The notes below the pieces were generated by a model that was not told where the DNA came from, did not search any database, and saw only the letters and a list, made by a program, of their open reading frames with translations. Both the position numbers and the translations under genes were made by a program. This document shows, piece after piece, positions 42,697 to 50,535 of a stretch of 64,000 nt of DNA. Position 1 is the first letter of the stretch. Each line of letters opens with the position of its first letter. The stretch comes from an uncultured Ruminococcus sp. Lineage in GTDB: Bacteria > Bacillota > Clostridia > Oscillospirales > Ruminococcaceae. The stretch covers positions 11,114 through 75,113 of the forward strand of contig UQPZ01000009.1 of NCBI GenBank assembly GCA_900543145.1, written 5' to 3'.

Positions 42697-43704
42697 TCAG
42701 CAATCGCTCATTGAAGAATGTGACTTAACGTAATCAACTACATCGTCAACAGTTGTGAATGCAAGACCTACAACGGTATCTGCACAGCCGTAGTAAATTG
42801 CAATTCTTCCGGTATCCTTATCGCAGAGAGTAGCACACGGGAAGGTTACGTTAGGTACGTCGCCTACGCACTCATAAAGCTCCTGAGGGCTGATAAGATA
42901 CTCAGCGCAGCGATACTTGACCTTCCAAGGCTCGTCAATGTCGAGAATACAAGCGGAGAAGCTGTATACAAAGCCGTTGCATGACTCAAGAACTCCGTGA
43001 TAGAAGCAGAGCCAACCCTCGGAGGTTTCTATAGGAATAGGGCCTGCGCCTATCTTCTTAGACTCCCAGCCTCTCAGAGGTCCCATAACGTGTCTGTGCT
43101 CGCCCCAGTACTTCATATCAGGCGACTGCGATATGTACATATCGCCGAAAGGAGTATGACCCGAATCAGACGGTCTTGAGAACATAAGATATTTATTGTT
43201 GATCTTTCTCGGGAAAAGAACGCCGTTTCTGTTGAAAGGAAGGAACGCATTCTCGCACTGATAGAAAGTCTTAAAATCAAACGTATAGCCAACGCCGATA
43301 GTAGGCTTCCAGCCGTAAGCATTGCACCAGGTTACCCAGTATCTGTCCTCTATCCAGCAAACTCTAGGGTCGTAACCGTAGCCCCACTGGTTTACCTCTT
43401 CAGTAGACTTATCAGCCTGCTCAAACTGAATCCTTTCCTCGTTAAGCTTCCAGTTAATACCGTCATCAGAAAAACCAACGTGAAGCTCCATGTTTCTTTC
43501 CTTGTCGTCGCAGCGGAAAACGCCTGCAAACTTGCCCTCAAAAGGAACTACTGCACTGTTAAAAATAGAGTTGGAGCACTTAATAAGGTTTCTTGGAATA
43601 ACCGGATTCTCAGAATATCTCCAGATAACCTCCTTGCAATCTGCCGGCTTGTCCTGCCATGGCATATTAGGAATCGACTGACCGTTAATGATCTTTACGT
43701 TCAT
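42697..43704 (-). CDS. GH130 beta-1,4-mannooligosaccharide phosphorylase-like enzyme
   Basis: A 335-aa five-bladed propeller phosphorylase that would release mannose 1-phosphate from beta-1,4-mannosides. The catalytic Asp is probably D112 in YGYDPRVCWIEDRYWVTW; other family features are NPVIPRN, NSIFNSAVVPFEGKF, RNGVLFPRKI and the phosphate-site region GAGPIPIETSEGWLCFYHG. The length matches the R. albus RaMP2-type group better than mannosylglucose phosphorylase (inference). ATG at 43704 has AAAGGCGGA upstream; the frame is open to 43761. LacI/cre-like operators lie upstream at 43871-43905. Confidence 0.88.
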   Translation of the reverse strand: MNVKIINGQSIPNMPWQDKPADCKEVIWRYSENPVIPRNLIKCSNSIFNSAVVPFEGKFAGVFRCDDKERNMELHVGFSDDGINWKLNEERIQFEQADKSTEEVNQWGYGYDPRVCWIEDRYWVTWCNAYGWKPTIGVGYTFDFKTFYQCENAFLPFNRNGVLFPRKINNKYLMFSRPSDSGHTPFGDMYISQSPDMKYWGEHRHVMGPLRGWESKKIGAGPIPIETSEGWLCFYHGVLESCNGFVYSFSACILDIDEPWKVKYRCAEYLISPQELYECVGDVPNVTFPCATLCDKDTGRIAIYYGCADTVVGLAFTTVDDVVDYVKSHSSMSDC

Positions 43705-43833
43705 GATTAAATTCCGCCTTTCATAAAAATTTTCATTTTTCAAGAAATTACTCAAGAACACTTTTATATCTTCTTTAAGAAATATCTTTTTATCGGTGTC
43801 AGAAACTTTCCTCTGACCGCCTTATATATTAAA

Positions 43834-43856
43834 ACATATTTTTTTATTTTTTGCAA
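43834..43856 (-). promoter_or_regulatory. Candidate GH130 promoter
   Basis: Minus strand TTGCAA (43851-43856), about 17 nt, then a TTTAAT-like -10 at about 43828-43834. AT-rich tract makes the -10 uncertain. Confidence 0.45.
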
Positions 43857-43870
43857 GCCTTTATTTTTTG

Positions 43871-43905
43871 TGAAAACGTTTAAAAAGTGAATGTAAACGT
43901 ATACT
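43871..43905. promoter_or_regulatory. Paired LacI/CcpA-like operators upstream of GH130
   Basis: TGAAAACGTTTAAA (43871-43884) and TGTAAACGTATACT (43892-43905), centres 21 bp apart (two helical turns), upstream of the -35. Each differs from the cre consensus TGWAANCGNTNWCA at one or two positions. Position upstream of the promoter would fit activation better than simple repression. Confidence 0.55.
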
Positions 43906-44108
43906 TCTGTAAGTTCATATATATTTTACAAATACAATTTCAAGCAATACAGCAATATTAACTTCATATGATTTATTTAGTTTCATATATTCACATCAAA
44001 TGATATTTTAACCAACACTTTAAGTACAGCATAATATACTAAGCAGGGCATTATTGCTTTAATATTTTTTTACATCGAAAAATCTACTTATTTTGTATAT
44101 TATATCTA
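43906..44108. other. AT-rich intergenic stretch between divergent GH130 and sufC
   Basis: About 200 nt, very AT-rich, no ORF with an RBS and no structure recognised apart from the flanking regulatory sites. Confidence 0.4.
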
Positions 44109-44137
44109 TTGACAAAAGGCGACCTCGGAGGTATAAT
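44109..44137 (+). promoter_or_regulatory. sufCB promoter with an inverted repeat in the spacer
   Basis: Perfect TTGACA (44109-44114), 17-nt spacer, TATAAT (44132-44137). The spacer contains ACCTC-G-GAGGT (44122-44132), a perfect inverted repeat that could be an operator, for example for an Rrf2/IscR-type regulator. Confidence 0.8.
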
Positions 44138-44235
44138 AATAAAGAATGTAAAGTATAATTTATGGCGTAATAAACAGGAATTATAAAACATCTGACTTAT
44201 GTCGGCGGGCATTTGTCAGCAGGAGGTTAGCGCTG

Positions 44236-44970
44236 ATGCTTGAATTGAAAAATATAAGCTGGAGTCTTTCGGGGGGAGAAAAGATCCTTAAAGACGTCAG
44301 CCTTGAAATACCGTCCGGAAAGCTTACCGTTATTACCGGACCAAACGGAGGAGGAAAAACTTCTCTTGCAAAGCTTATTGCCGGACTTGAGCTGCCGGAT
44401 TCGGGAAAGATCCTTCTAGACGGTATTGATATAACTAGCTGGGATATGACAAAACGTTCCCTAAGCGGAATCGGCTTCGCTTTCCAGCAGCCGGTACGCT
44501 TTAAGGGTCTTACTGTAAGGGATCTGCTGGAGCTTGCCGCTCAGCGCAGTCTTGAAGAAAAGGAGCTTTGCGACTATCTTGGAAAAGTAGGGCTATGTGC
44601 AAGGGAATATATAGACAGAGTAGTAGACGCAAGCCTTTCAGGCGGAGAGGCAAAGCGCATTGAGATCGCCTCTGTGCTTGCGAAAAAGGATGCAAAGGTG
44701 CTGGTATTCGACGAACCTGAGGCGGGTATAGACCTATGGAGCTTTTCAAGCCTTATAGACGCTTTTGAAAAGCTGAAGCTTACAGAGAACAAATCGCTGT
44801 TGATCATTTCACACCAGGAACGTATCCTGGAAATTTCTGACTATATTGCAGTAATTGCCGACGGTCATGTAAGAACAGTCGGCGAAAAAAGCGAAATACT
44901 TCCCACGCTGTTTTCTGAAGAAAAAGCGGTTCGCTGTCCCTTGGGAAAAAATACGGAGGAGGGTATTTAA
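44236..44970 (+). CDS. sufC: SufC-like Fe-S assembly ATPase
   Basis: A 244-aa ABC ATPase of the SufC type. Walker A ITGPNGGGKTSL, Q-loop AFQQPVRFKG, signature SLSGGEAKRIEIASVL, Walker B VLVFDEPEAGIDLWS and switch His IISHQER are present, with the Glu-Ala-Gly-Ile-Asp stretch characteristic of SufC. It binds SufB-type scaffolds and drives their opening for cluster assembly. AGGAGGTTAGCGCTG precedes the ATG. Its stop is directly followed by the sufB start, forming a two-gene unit. Confidence 0.92.
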   Translation: MLELKNISWSLSGGEKILKDVSLEIPSGKLTVITGPNGGGKTSLAKLIAGLELPDSGKILLDGIDITSWDMTKRSLSGIGFAFQQPVRFKGLTVRDLLELAAQRSLEEKELCDYLGKVGLCAREYIDRVVDASLSGGEAKRIEIASVLAKKDAKVLVFDEPEAGIDLWSFSSLIDAFEKLKLTENKSLLIISHQERILEISDYIAVIADGHVRTVGEKSEILPTLFSEEKAVRCPLGKNTEEGI

Positions 44971-45891
44971 GTGGATAAGACAACCGAAGAGCTGCTCGGA
45001 ATAGTATCCGACTGGAGCGGAAAATTCAACGGTGCATACAACATACGGGAAAACGGCTCCTGTGCCGGAAGACGATCATCTGAAAATATACAGATAGATT
45101 CAAAATCCGACGGTCCGGGACTTGTTATCCATATAAGTCCCGATGCTAAAGGAGAGACCGTTTATATTCCCGCCTGTGTAACTCACGGCGATGTAGACGA
45201 CCTTGTATACAATGATTTTTATGTAGGCGAGGGAGCGGACGTTATAATTGTAGCAGGCTGCGGCGTTCATACCGATGACGGTCACGATGCCCGTCACAAC
45301 GGAATACACAGGTTTATCCTGGGAAAAGGCGCCAGAGTTCTTTACAAGGAAAAGCATATCGGAACAGGAATCGGCACGGGACTCAAGAAAATTGATCCGG
45401 TCACTGACATAATACAGGGTGAGGATTCGTATCTTGAAATGGATACTATTCAGCTGAGCGGAGTAGACAGAACTGTCAGAAAAACAACTGCAAAGCTTGA
45501 AAAGGGCGCAAAGCTGGTAATAAGAGAAAGAATTCTTACAGACGGAAACGAAACCGCTGAAACGGATTTTCATGTAGAACTGGAGGGCAATGATTCGGGC
45601 GTAGATATAGTATCCCGTTCTGTTGCAAGAGGAAATTCATATCAGGAGTACCATTCAAAGATCAGCGGAAACTGCCGCTGTACAGGACACTCCGAATGCG
45701 ACGCTATCCTTGCGGACAACGGCAGAGTAAACGCCGCTCCCGAACTTTTTGCCGGAGATATAGACGCTTCTCTCATTCATGAAGCGGCGATTGGCAAGAT
45801 CGCCGGTGAACAGATAATAAAGCTGCGTACTCTGGGGCTGACCGAACAGCAGGCGGAGGAAAAAATAATCGAGGGCTTCCTAAGAGGCTAG
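44971..45891 (+). CDS. sufB: SufB/SufD-like Fe-S scaffold (minimal SUF/SMS type)
   Basis: A 306-aa beta-helix scaffold, shorter than the roughly 465-aa SufB of the full SUF system. The C-terminus HEAAIGKIAGEQIIKLRTLG and TEQQAEEKIIEGFL is the family hallmark, and HSECDAILADNGRVNAAPEL precedes it. Cys residues occur at CGVH and CRCTGHSEC, possible cluster ligands. GTG start directly after the sufC stop with GGAGGAGGG upstream. There is no sufS, sufU or sufD alongside, matching the two-gene SUF-like minimal system of anaerobes. A terminator follows at 45990. Confidence 0.9.
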   Translation: MDKTTEELLGIVSDWSGKFNGAYNIRENGSCAGRRSSENIQIDSKSDGPGLVIHISPDAKGETVYIPACVTHGDVDDLVYNDFYVGEGADVIIVAGCGVHTDDGHDARHNGIHRFILGKGARVLYKEKHIGTGIGTGLKKIDPVTDIIQGEDSYLEMDTIQLSGVDRTVRKTTAKLEKGAKLVIRERILTDGNETAETDFHVELEGNDSGVDIVSRSVARGNSYQEYHSKISGNCRCTGHSECDAILADNGRVNAAPELFAGDIDASLIHEAAIGKIAGEQIIKLRTLGLTEQQAEEKIIEGFLRG

Positions 45892-45989
45892 CCGCAGACT
45901 TAAATTGATAATAATCCGCAAAATCATGGACAGCTATATTATTTCAGTTTGACAATATATTATATTAAAAATTTGATACCCGACATGAT

Positions 45990-46028
45990 AAAACACCGCA
46001 GCTTTGATATAAAGCTGCGGTGTTTTAT
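45990..46028 (+). terminator. Intrinsic terminator of sufCB
   Basis: AAAACACCGCAGCTTT-GATAT-AAAGCTGCGGTGTTTT, a 16-bp perfect stem with terminal U-run on both strands. Confidence 0.95.
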
Positions 46029-46075
46029 TGCTAAAGTAATTAGAAATACGACCACTGCTTCTTTCGTATAAGATA

Positions 46076-46236
46076 TCACAATTCTATATATCTCTCTTTA
46101 TCATCGCCGCCGTAAACCTCAAGATCCAGACCGTTGACCTGTTCTTAACCGGATTTAGGAAGATATTCTCTGAAAATTGAAATTTGTGCAGCACATCAAA
46201 GTCGATCACGGCGTTCATATTTGTCAGCAAATCCAT
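46076..46236 (-). pseudogene. Remnant of an AraC/GyrI-like regulator (tentative)
   Basis: An ATG at 46236 after a GGAG gives MDLLTNMNAVIDFDV, similar to the first residues of AraC-family regulators. After a short unrelated stretch the other frame reads EQVNGLDLEVYGGDDKERYI and ends in a stop at 46076, which resembles the C-terminal end of the GyrI-like effector domain of the same kind of regulator. This would be a gene reduced by a large internal deletion and a frameshift. The similarity is short, so this is only a suggestion. Confidence 0.35.
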
Positions 46237-46334
46237 GCGGTTTTCTCCATTCAATCAAAATAAACTGTTTGACCGCAACCTATTTTGCACAAATTTGTTT
46301 GCTTCAGCAGTGCGTGTAAAAAACGTGTATATAA

Positions 46335-46361
46335 AAATAAAACCACGCAAATGCGTGGTTT
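46335..46361 (-). terminator. Terminator after tRNA-Ser
   Basis: Minus strand AACCACGCA / TGCGTGGTT hairpin then TTATTTTTAT, 11 nt beyond the tRNA 3' end. Confidence 0.85.
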
Positions 46362-46371
46362 TATTACTATT

Positions 46372-46464
46372 TGGCGGAGAAGGAGGGATTCGAACCCTCG
46401 AAGAGCTATTAACCCTTACACGAGTTCCAGTCGTGCGCCATAAACCGGACTAGGCGACTTCTCC
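46372..46464 (-). tRNA. tRNA-Ser (GGA anticodon)
   Basis: Minus strand 93-nt sequence folding as a class II tRNA: acceptor GGAGAAG / CTTCTCC, discriminator G, encoded CCA, anticodon stem CACGA-CTGGAAC-TCGTG with anticodon GGA, long variable arm (GGGTTAATAGCTC region) and T loop GTTCGAATC. The long arm fits serine. Confidence 0.96.
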
Positions 46465-46592
46465 GTATAATTTTACAACATTAAGATTATATCATACCGC
46501 AGATAATTTGTCAATACCTTTGAAGAAAAAAACAAGGAAATCAATTTTGCCAAGCAATTCAGATGCCATTTGCAAAAAACAAGCTATAAGTT

Positions 46593-46624
46593 GTCTGTTC
46601 CCCGAAGCACAACGAGGAACAGAC
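46593..46624 (-). terminator. Hairpin after rnfB, possible operon terminator
   Basis: Minus strand GTCTGTTCC / GGAACAGAC, 9-bp stem with a 14-nt loop, 30 nt beyond the rnfB stop. The nearest U-run (GTTTTTTG) comes 12 nt later, so it is not a perfect terminator. Confidence 0.5.
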
Positions 46625-46653
46625 GTTATATTATTTTTAAATGCAAAAATTGC

Positions 46654-47439
46654 TTACAATTCTACTATCGCCTTCATAGGGCAGGCTTCCTTGCAGGTTC
46701 CGCAGCCCACGCACAGTGTATAATCTATTACCGCATGATTATTCTGCACTGAAATAGCTCCCTTGGGGCATTTCTTTGCGCATATCCCGCAGCCTATACA
46801 GCCTCCGCTGCATATCTTTCTTGTTATCTTTCCCAGATCGGCAGAGGAGCAGGCAACCTCGATCTTCTGTTTTCTCGGCCGTACAACTATTAGATCGTTC
46901 GGACATTCCTTTGCGCACAGACCGCAGCCAATGCATTTTGAGGAGTCAACAACAGCTATTCTGTTTACTATAGATATAGCGTTCTGAGGGCATACTCTTA
47001 CGCAGTCGCCGTAGCCAAGACAGCCGCTTGTACAGGTTTTCGAGCCGTTGTAAAATCTATTGCAGGCGGCGCAGGACTGGATTCCGTCAAAATCGTATTT
47101 ATGAGCAGTTGCGTTGCAGTCACCCTTGCAGCGGACAAATGCGGTTTCAGGCTCTACCGCTTCTGCCGATTTTCCCATTATCTCCGCAAGCTTTGCCGCC
47201 GACTCCGCTCCTCCCGGCTTGCACATATTGCAGGGCGCGTCCTTGTTTACTACTGCGTCGGCGTAATCGTTGCAGCCTGAAAATCCGCAGGCTCCGCAGT
47301 TTACCTGAGGCAAAGCCTCCTGTGCCGCCTCTAAACGCTCGTCAGTTTTAACTGCAAAGGCCTTTGAAGCGGCGGTCAGCAAAACTCCCGAGATTATGCC
47401 CAGTACAGCAAAAAGCGCTATTGGTATTATATATTCCAA
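46654..47439 (-). CDS. rnfB: Rnf complex subunit B (ferredoxin-type electron entry)
   Basis: A 261-aa iron-sulfur subunit. N-terminal transmembrane helix (about 3-25), a four-Cys cluster motif CGACGFSGCNDYADAV with a further Cys pair, and several ferredoxin-type clusters with CxxCxxCxxxCP (CIGCGLCAKECP, CIGCGICAKKCP, CVGCGTCKEACP). RnfB accepts electrons from reduced ferredoxin. RBS AAGGAGGATAAACTT. It is the last gene of the rnf operon and is separated from rnfA by the 411-aa DUF2229-type gene, with 38 nt between that gene and rnfB. Confidence 0.95.
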   Translation of the reverse strand: MEYIIPIALFAVLGIISGVLLTAASKAFAVKTDERLEAAQEALPQVNCGACGFSGCNDYADAVVNKDAPCNMCKPGGAESAAKLAEIMGKSAEAVEPETAFVRCKGDCNATAHKYDFDGIQSCAACNRFYNGSKTCTSGCLGYGDCVRVCPQNAISIVNRIAVVDSSKCIGCGLCAKECPNDLIVVRPRKQKIEVACSSADLGKITRKICSGGCIGCGICAKKCPKGAISVQNNHAVIDYTLCVGCGTCKEACPMKAIVEL

Positions 47440-47477
47440 GTTTATCCTCCTTATCGTTGCTGTTTTATTTTTTAAGT

Positions 47478-48713
47478 TCAGGATAGTATCATTTTTATAC
47501 GGTTTGCTCGATTGACTTCGGACAGACCTGAGTCATAATCCAGAGTGTAAATAAATGCGTGCGGATACTGCTTTCTCAGCTTTCCGATCTTACCCCTTAC
47601 ACAGGAATGGCTTACAAGGCAGCCGAAAGGCACTACCGCTATGGCTCTTGTGCAGCCGTTTTTGAGAGCCTCGGAAATTTCGGCTTCGATCAGCCATCCG
47701 TCGCCCATCGTTTCTCCGTAACAGCGTGATTGGCTGAGTTTTTTAAGCTTTTTATATTCCGTAATCGGTTCAAAACCGTTATCAGTCAGAGCTTTGTTCA
47801 TAAGCTTCTGTATGTAAGCCATGAATTTAATCAGCAGCGGCGCACATAATCCTGACGGAGTTATCCGTCCGTAGAGCTTTATTTCTGTTGTACTGCAGTC
47901 TGCAAGATACATTATATATTGTGCAAAACCGCCCATATGGATCTCACAGCTCTGCTGTCTTAAAATGTCCTCCAGACCTCCGTTGCCAAGTGCACAGTAT
48001 TTGATATAAAGCTCTCCGGCAAGGCAAACCTTTTTTACATTCCTCTGAATGCGGGGAATTTTAGAAAAGCTGAGACAGATATTATCAAAAATGATTTTCA
48101 TATCCGAAACCGACAGCCATTTTTTTGCGGAAAGCTGTATTGAGATTTTCCTCTTCCAGCTTTCGGTAAGCTTAAACGTCTGACCTTTGTTTGCTTCGTA
48201 AGTAGAAACCTCATTATACAGCCGCATAAGCATATCGCCGTAGAAAACAGCCGCACAGGCGGTAATTATCATTATCGGAGTAATCCTGAATCCGCTATGA
48301 TGTTCGACTCCGCTTACGTTCAGCGAAACTACCGGTACGCATTCAAAACCAGCTTTTTTCAAAGCTTTTCTCAGCAGATAAATATAACTGCATGCTCGGC
48401 AGCCTCCTCCCGTTTGGGGAAGCAGCAGAGCGGTTTTATGCAAATCATATCTGCCGCTTTTCAGGGCGGTCATAAACTGCCCGATGATCAGATTTGCAGG
48501 AAAGCAGATATCGTTGTTTGTATACTCAAGTCCTTGCGATATAATGCGGTTAAGCGTTTGGGGTGAAGAAGTGCTTTCAAGCGCCTCGGCTTTGTATCCG
48601 CCTGAACGAAACGCTTCTATGATCAGCGGAAAATGAAAATCAAGCATTGAGGGAATAAGAATTGTATGAGTTTTACGCATTGTCGGCGTAAATTCGGCAT
48701 ATTGAGTTTTCAT
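47478..48713 (-). CDS. DUF2229/acyl-CoA dehydratase activase-related protein inside the rnf operon
   Basis: A 411-aa protein related to the C-terminal part of the large (about 1400 aa) 2-hydroxyacyl-CoA dehydratase activase-like proteins. Hallmarks: NNDICFPANLIIGQFMTAL, LLPQTGGGCRACSYIYLLRK, VPVVSLNVSGVE and later GDGWLIEAEISEAL and PFGCLVSHSCVRGKIGKLRK. Conserved Cys residues (C74, C109, C112 region and C373, C379 region) could bind an Fe-S cluster. The BadF-type ATPase domains of the long homologues are absent. Its ATG is 1 nt after the rnfA stop, so it is cotranslated with the Rnf genes. Role unknown. Confidence 0.8.
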   Translation of the reverse strand: MKTQYAEFTPTMRKTHTILIPSMLDFHFPLIIEAFRSGGYKAEALESTSSPQTLNRIISQGLEYTNNDICFPANLIIGQFMTALKSGRYDLHKTALLLPQTGGGCRACSYIYLLRKALKKAGFECVPVVSLNVSGVEHHSGFRITPIMIITACAAVFYGDMLMRLYNEVSTYEANKGQTFKLTESWKRKISIQLSAKKWLSVSDMKIIFDNICLSFSKIPRIQRNVKKVCLAGELYIKYCALGNGGLEDILRQQSCEIHMGGFAQYIMYLADCSTTEIKLYGRITPSGLCAPLLIKFMAYIQKLMNKALTDNGFEPITEYKKLKKLSQSRCYGETMGDGWLIEAEISEALKNGCTRAIAVVPFGCLVSHSCVRGKIGKLRKQYPHAFIYTLDYDSGLSEVNRANRIKMILS

Positions 48714-48714
48714 A

Positions 48715-49290
48715 TTATCCGAACAGACCGCCGAAACCCATAAAGCTCAGCGATACTATAGACGCCGCGATCAGCGTCGATGGAACTCCCTTGAAGGTTG
48801 CCGGAATATCAGAATGCTCGATCCTTCCCCTTACACCCGAAAACAATACCAATGCCAGAGAAAAGGCAATTCCCGTACCCAGAGCGTTAAATACAGACTG
48901 AACAAAGCCGTAGCCGTTGTCGATATTGGCGACCGTAACTCCCAGAACTGCGCAGTTCGTAGTTATCAGCGGAAGATATACTCCCAGAGCCGAGTAAAGC
49001 GGCGGCATTACCTTTTTCAGTACGATCTCAACAAGTTGGACGAACAGCGCAATAACAAGTATAAAAGCTACCGTTCTTAAATATGTTATCTTGAATCTGT
49101 CAAGCAGCATATATACCGGATAGGTGCAGGCAGTTGCACAGACCATTACGAAAATTACCGCTCCGCCCATTCCCACAGATGATTTCAGCTGCTTTGAAAC
49201 GCCGAGAAACGGACATATTCCCATAAACTGCGACAGTACGACGTTATTTACGAAAACTGCGCTGAGGACGATTATGATAAGTTCCTTCAT
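48715..49290 (-). CDS. rnfA: Rnf complex subunit A
   Basis: A 191-aa membrane protein with six hydrophobic helices, homologous to NqrE. It begins MKELIIIVLSAVFVNNVVLS and contains QFMGICPFLGVSKQ and LPLITTNCAVLGVTVAN, which carry the Cys residues that ligate the intramembrane Fe-S centre shared with RnfE. Its start overlaps the rnfE stop by 4 nt (ATGA). Part of the ion-translocating core. Confidence 0.96.
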   Translation of the reverse strand: MKELIIIVLSAVFVNNVVLSQFMGICPFLGVSKQLKSSVGMGGAVIFVMVCATACTYPVYMLLDRFKITYLRTVAFILVIALFVQLVEIVLKKVMPPLYSALGVYLPLITTNCAVLGVTVANIDNGYGFVQSVFNALGTGIAFSLALVLFSGVRGRIEHSDIPATFKGVPSTLIAASIVSLSFMGFGGLFG

Positions 49291-49985
49291 ACCTTTACAT
49301 CCTCCTTACTGCATTCCGAACAGTTTCCCCCGCATATTGAAGCGCTTGGACAGCCCTCGCAGGAGATCTCCTTAGGCGGTCTGCGGTTTGCCAGCTTGTT
49401 TACCAGTGCGATTATACAGCCCAATACGAAAAAGCCTCCCGCCGGCATAATAAATATTAGCATAGGATCGGAGCTTATTACCGGGATTTTCATACCCATC
49501 CATGAACCTGCCCCCAGTATTTCTCTTATCGAACCCATTGTAAAGAGCGAAAGCGTAAAGCCAAGTCCCATTCCCAGACCGTCCAGTATCGACGGCAATA
49601 CCTTGTTCTTTGAAGCAAACGCCTCGGCTCTTCCGAGAATAATACAGTTTACGGTAATAAGCGTCAGAAATACTCCAAGCGCAGAATAAAGCGACGGAAC
49701 ATATCTTTGCAGAATAAAGCTGATTAGGGTCACAAAACCTGCTATTATTACTATAAAGGACGGAAGCCTTACCGCCTTAGGTATTACGTTTTTGAGCAGC
49801 GAAATAACAATATTCGAGCATACCAGCACAAACGTCGTTGCAAGTCCCATTCCTATTCCGTTTACCGCCATAGTTGTTACCGCAAGCGTAGGGCACATAC
49901 CAAGAAGAGTAACAAGAGTAGGATTTTCTTTTATAAGCCCTTTAGTAAACTCGTACCAGCCTGAGCTTCTGTTTTTATCAGCCAC
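49287..49985 (-). CDS. rnfE: Rnf complex subunit E with Cys-rich C-terminal tail
   Basis: A 232-aa homologue of NqrD/RsxE with six helices. It contains NPTLVTLLGMCPTLAVTTM and LITVNCIILGRAEAFASKN, the halves bearing the cluster cysteines that partner RnfA. After the last helix comes a hydrophilic tail of about 25 residues with five Cys (CEGCPSASICGGNCSEC), which is not part of the classical RnfE core and might bind an extra metal or Fe-S centre, or form disulfides (inference). Overlaps rnfG by 8 nt. Confidence 0.94.
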   Translation of the reverse strand: MADKNRSSGWYEFTKGLIKENPTLVTLLGMCPTLAVTTMAVNGIGMGLATTFVLVCSNIVISLLKNVIPKAVRLPSFIVIIAGFVTLISFILQRYVPSLYSALGVFLTLITVNCIILGRAEAFASKNKVLPSILDGLGMGLGFTLSLFTMGSIREILGAGSWMGMKIPVISSDPMLIFIMPAGGFFVLGCIIALVNKLANRRPPKEISCEGCPSASICGGNCSECSKEDVKV

Positions 49986-50535
49986 CGAAAATCTCCTCCT
50001 TATGTTCGGAATAAAGCTTAACAGCTTTTTTGCACGCCGCCTTCATACCCTTTGAGGAATATGTAGCGGAGGTTATGTTGTCAATTGAATTTTCATCGGT
50101 ATCCGTATTAAATCCCTTGAGCTTATCGAGAAATGACTTTTCCTGGACCTTAGTTCCTACTCCGGGGGTTTCCCCTATTTCAAGAAAGTATATCCCCTCT
50201 ACTGCACCCTCGGAATTTATTCCTATGAGAAGATGAAGTCCTCCCTTAGAGTAGCCGTCCTGCTTGATCTCCACAATACATTTGTCCCTGCTGTCGGTAA
50301 TTACCGAAACAACGCCCTCAATATCAAAGGTTACGGGGGTTTTCTCCTCAGCGTCAGGGTCAAGCATTATCTTATAATCGCCGCTTCCGAAAATATCCTC
50401 GCAGCCTGCCTGAAGCTCATCGGTCATGACTCCCGTCGTATCAACGTAGGTCTTATTATAAGCAAGCGCCAGCAGACCCGAAACCACAACGCATATTATC
50501 GTAAGCACCAACGGGGGCATTATGCTGTTTTTCAT
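49978..50535 (-). CDS. rnfG: Rnf complex subunit G (covalent FMN carrier)
   Basis: A 185-aa protein with one N-terminal transmembrane helix and an extracytoplasmic FMN-binding domain. The flavinylation motif is in NITSATYSSKGM, where the Thr of S-A-T is the expected FMN attachment residue. ETPGVGTKVQEKSF is another family signature. ApbE, encoded upstream in the same operon, would attach the FMN. Its start overlaps the rnfD stop by 4 nt (ATGA). Confidence 0.95.
   Translation of the reverse strand: MKNSIMPPLVLTIICVVVSGLLALAYNKTYVDTTGVMTDELQAGCEDIFGSGDYKIMLDPDAEEKTPVTFDIEGVVSVITDSRDKCIVEIKQDGYSKGGLHLLIGINSEGAVEGIYFLEIGETPGVGTKVQEKSFLDKLKGFNTDTDENSIDNITSATYSSKGMKAACKKAVKLYSEHKEEIFGG

Noticed and set aside
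44236..44970. Cobalt/energy-coupling-type ABC ATPase identity for SufC
   Set aside because: The VFDEPEAGIDLWS motif and the adjacent SufB scaffold fit SufC; no membrane partner gene is present.
46184..46453. 89-aa frame over the tRNA-Ser region
   Set aside because: It translates the antisense of a tRNA gene; not a protein gene.
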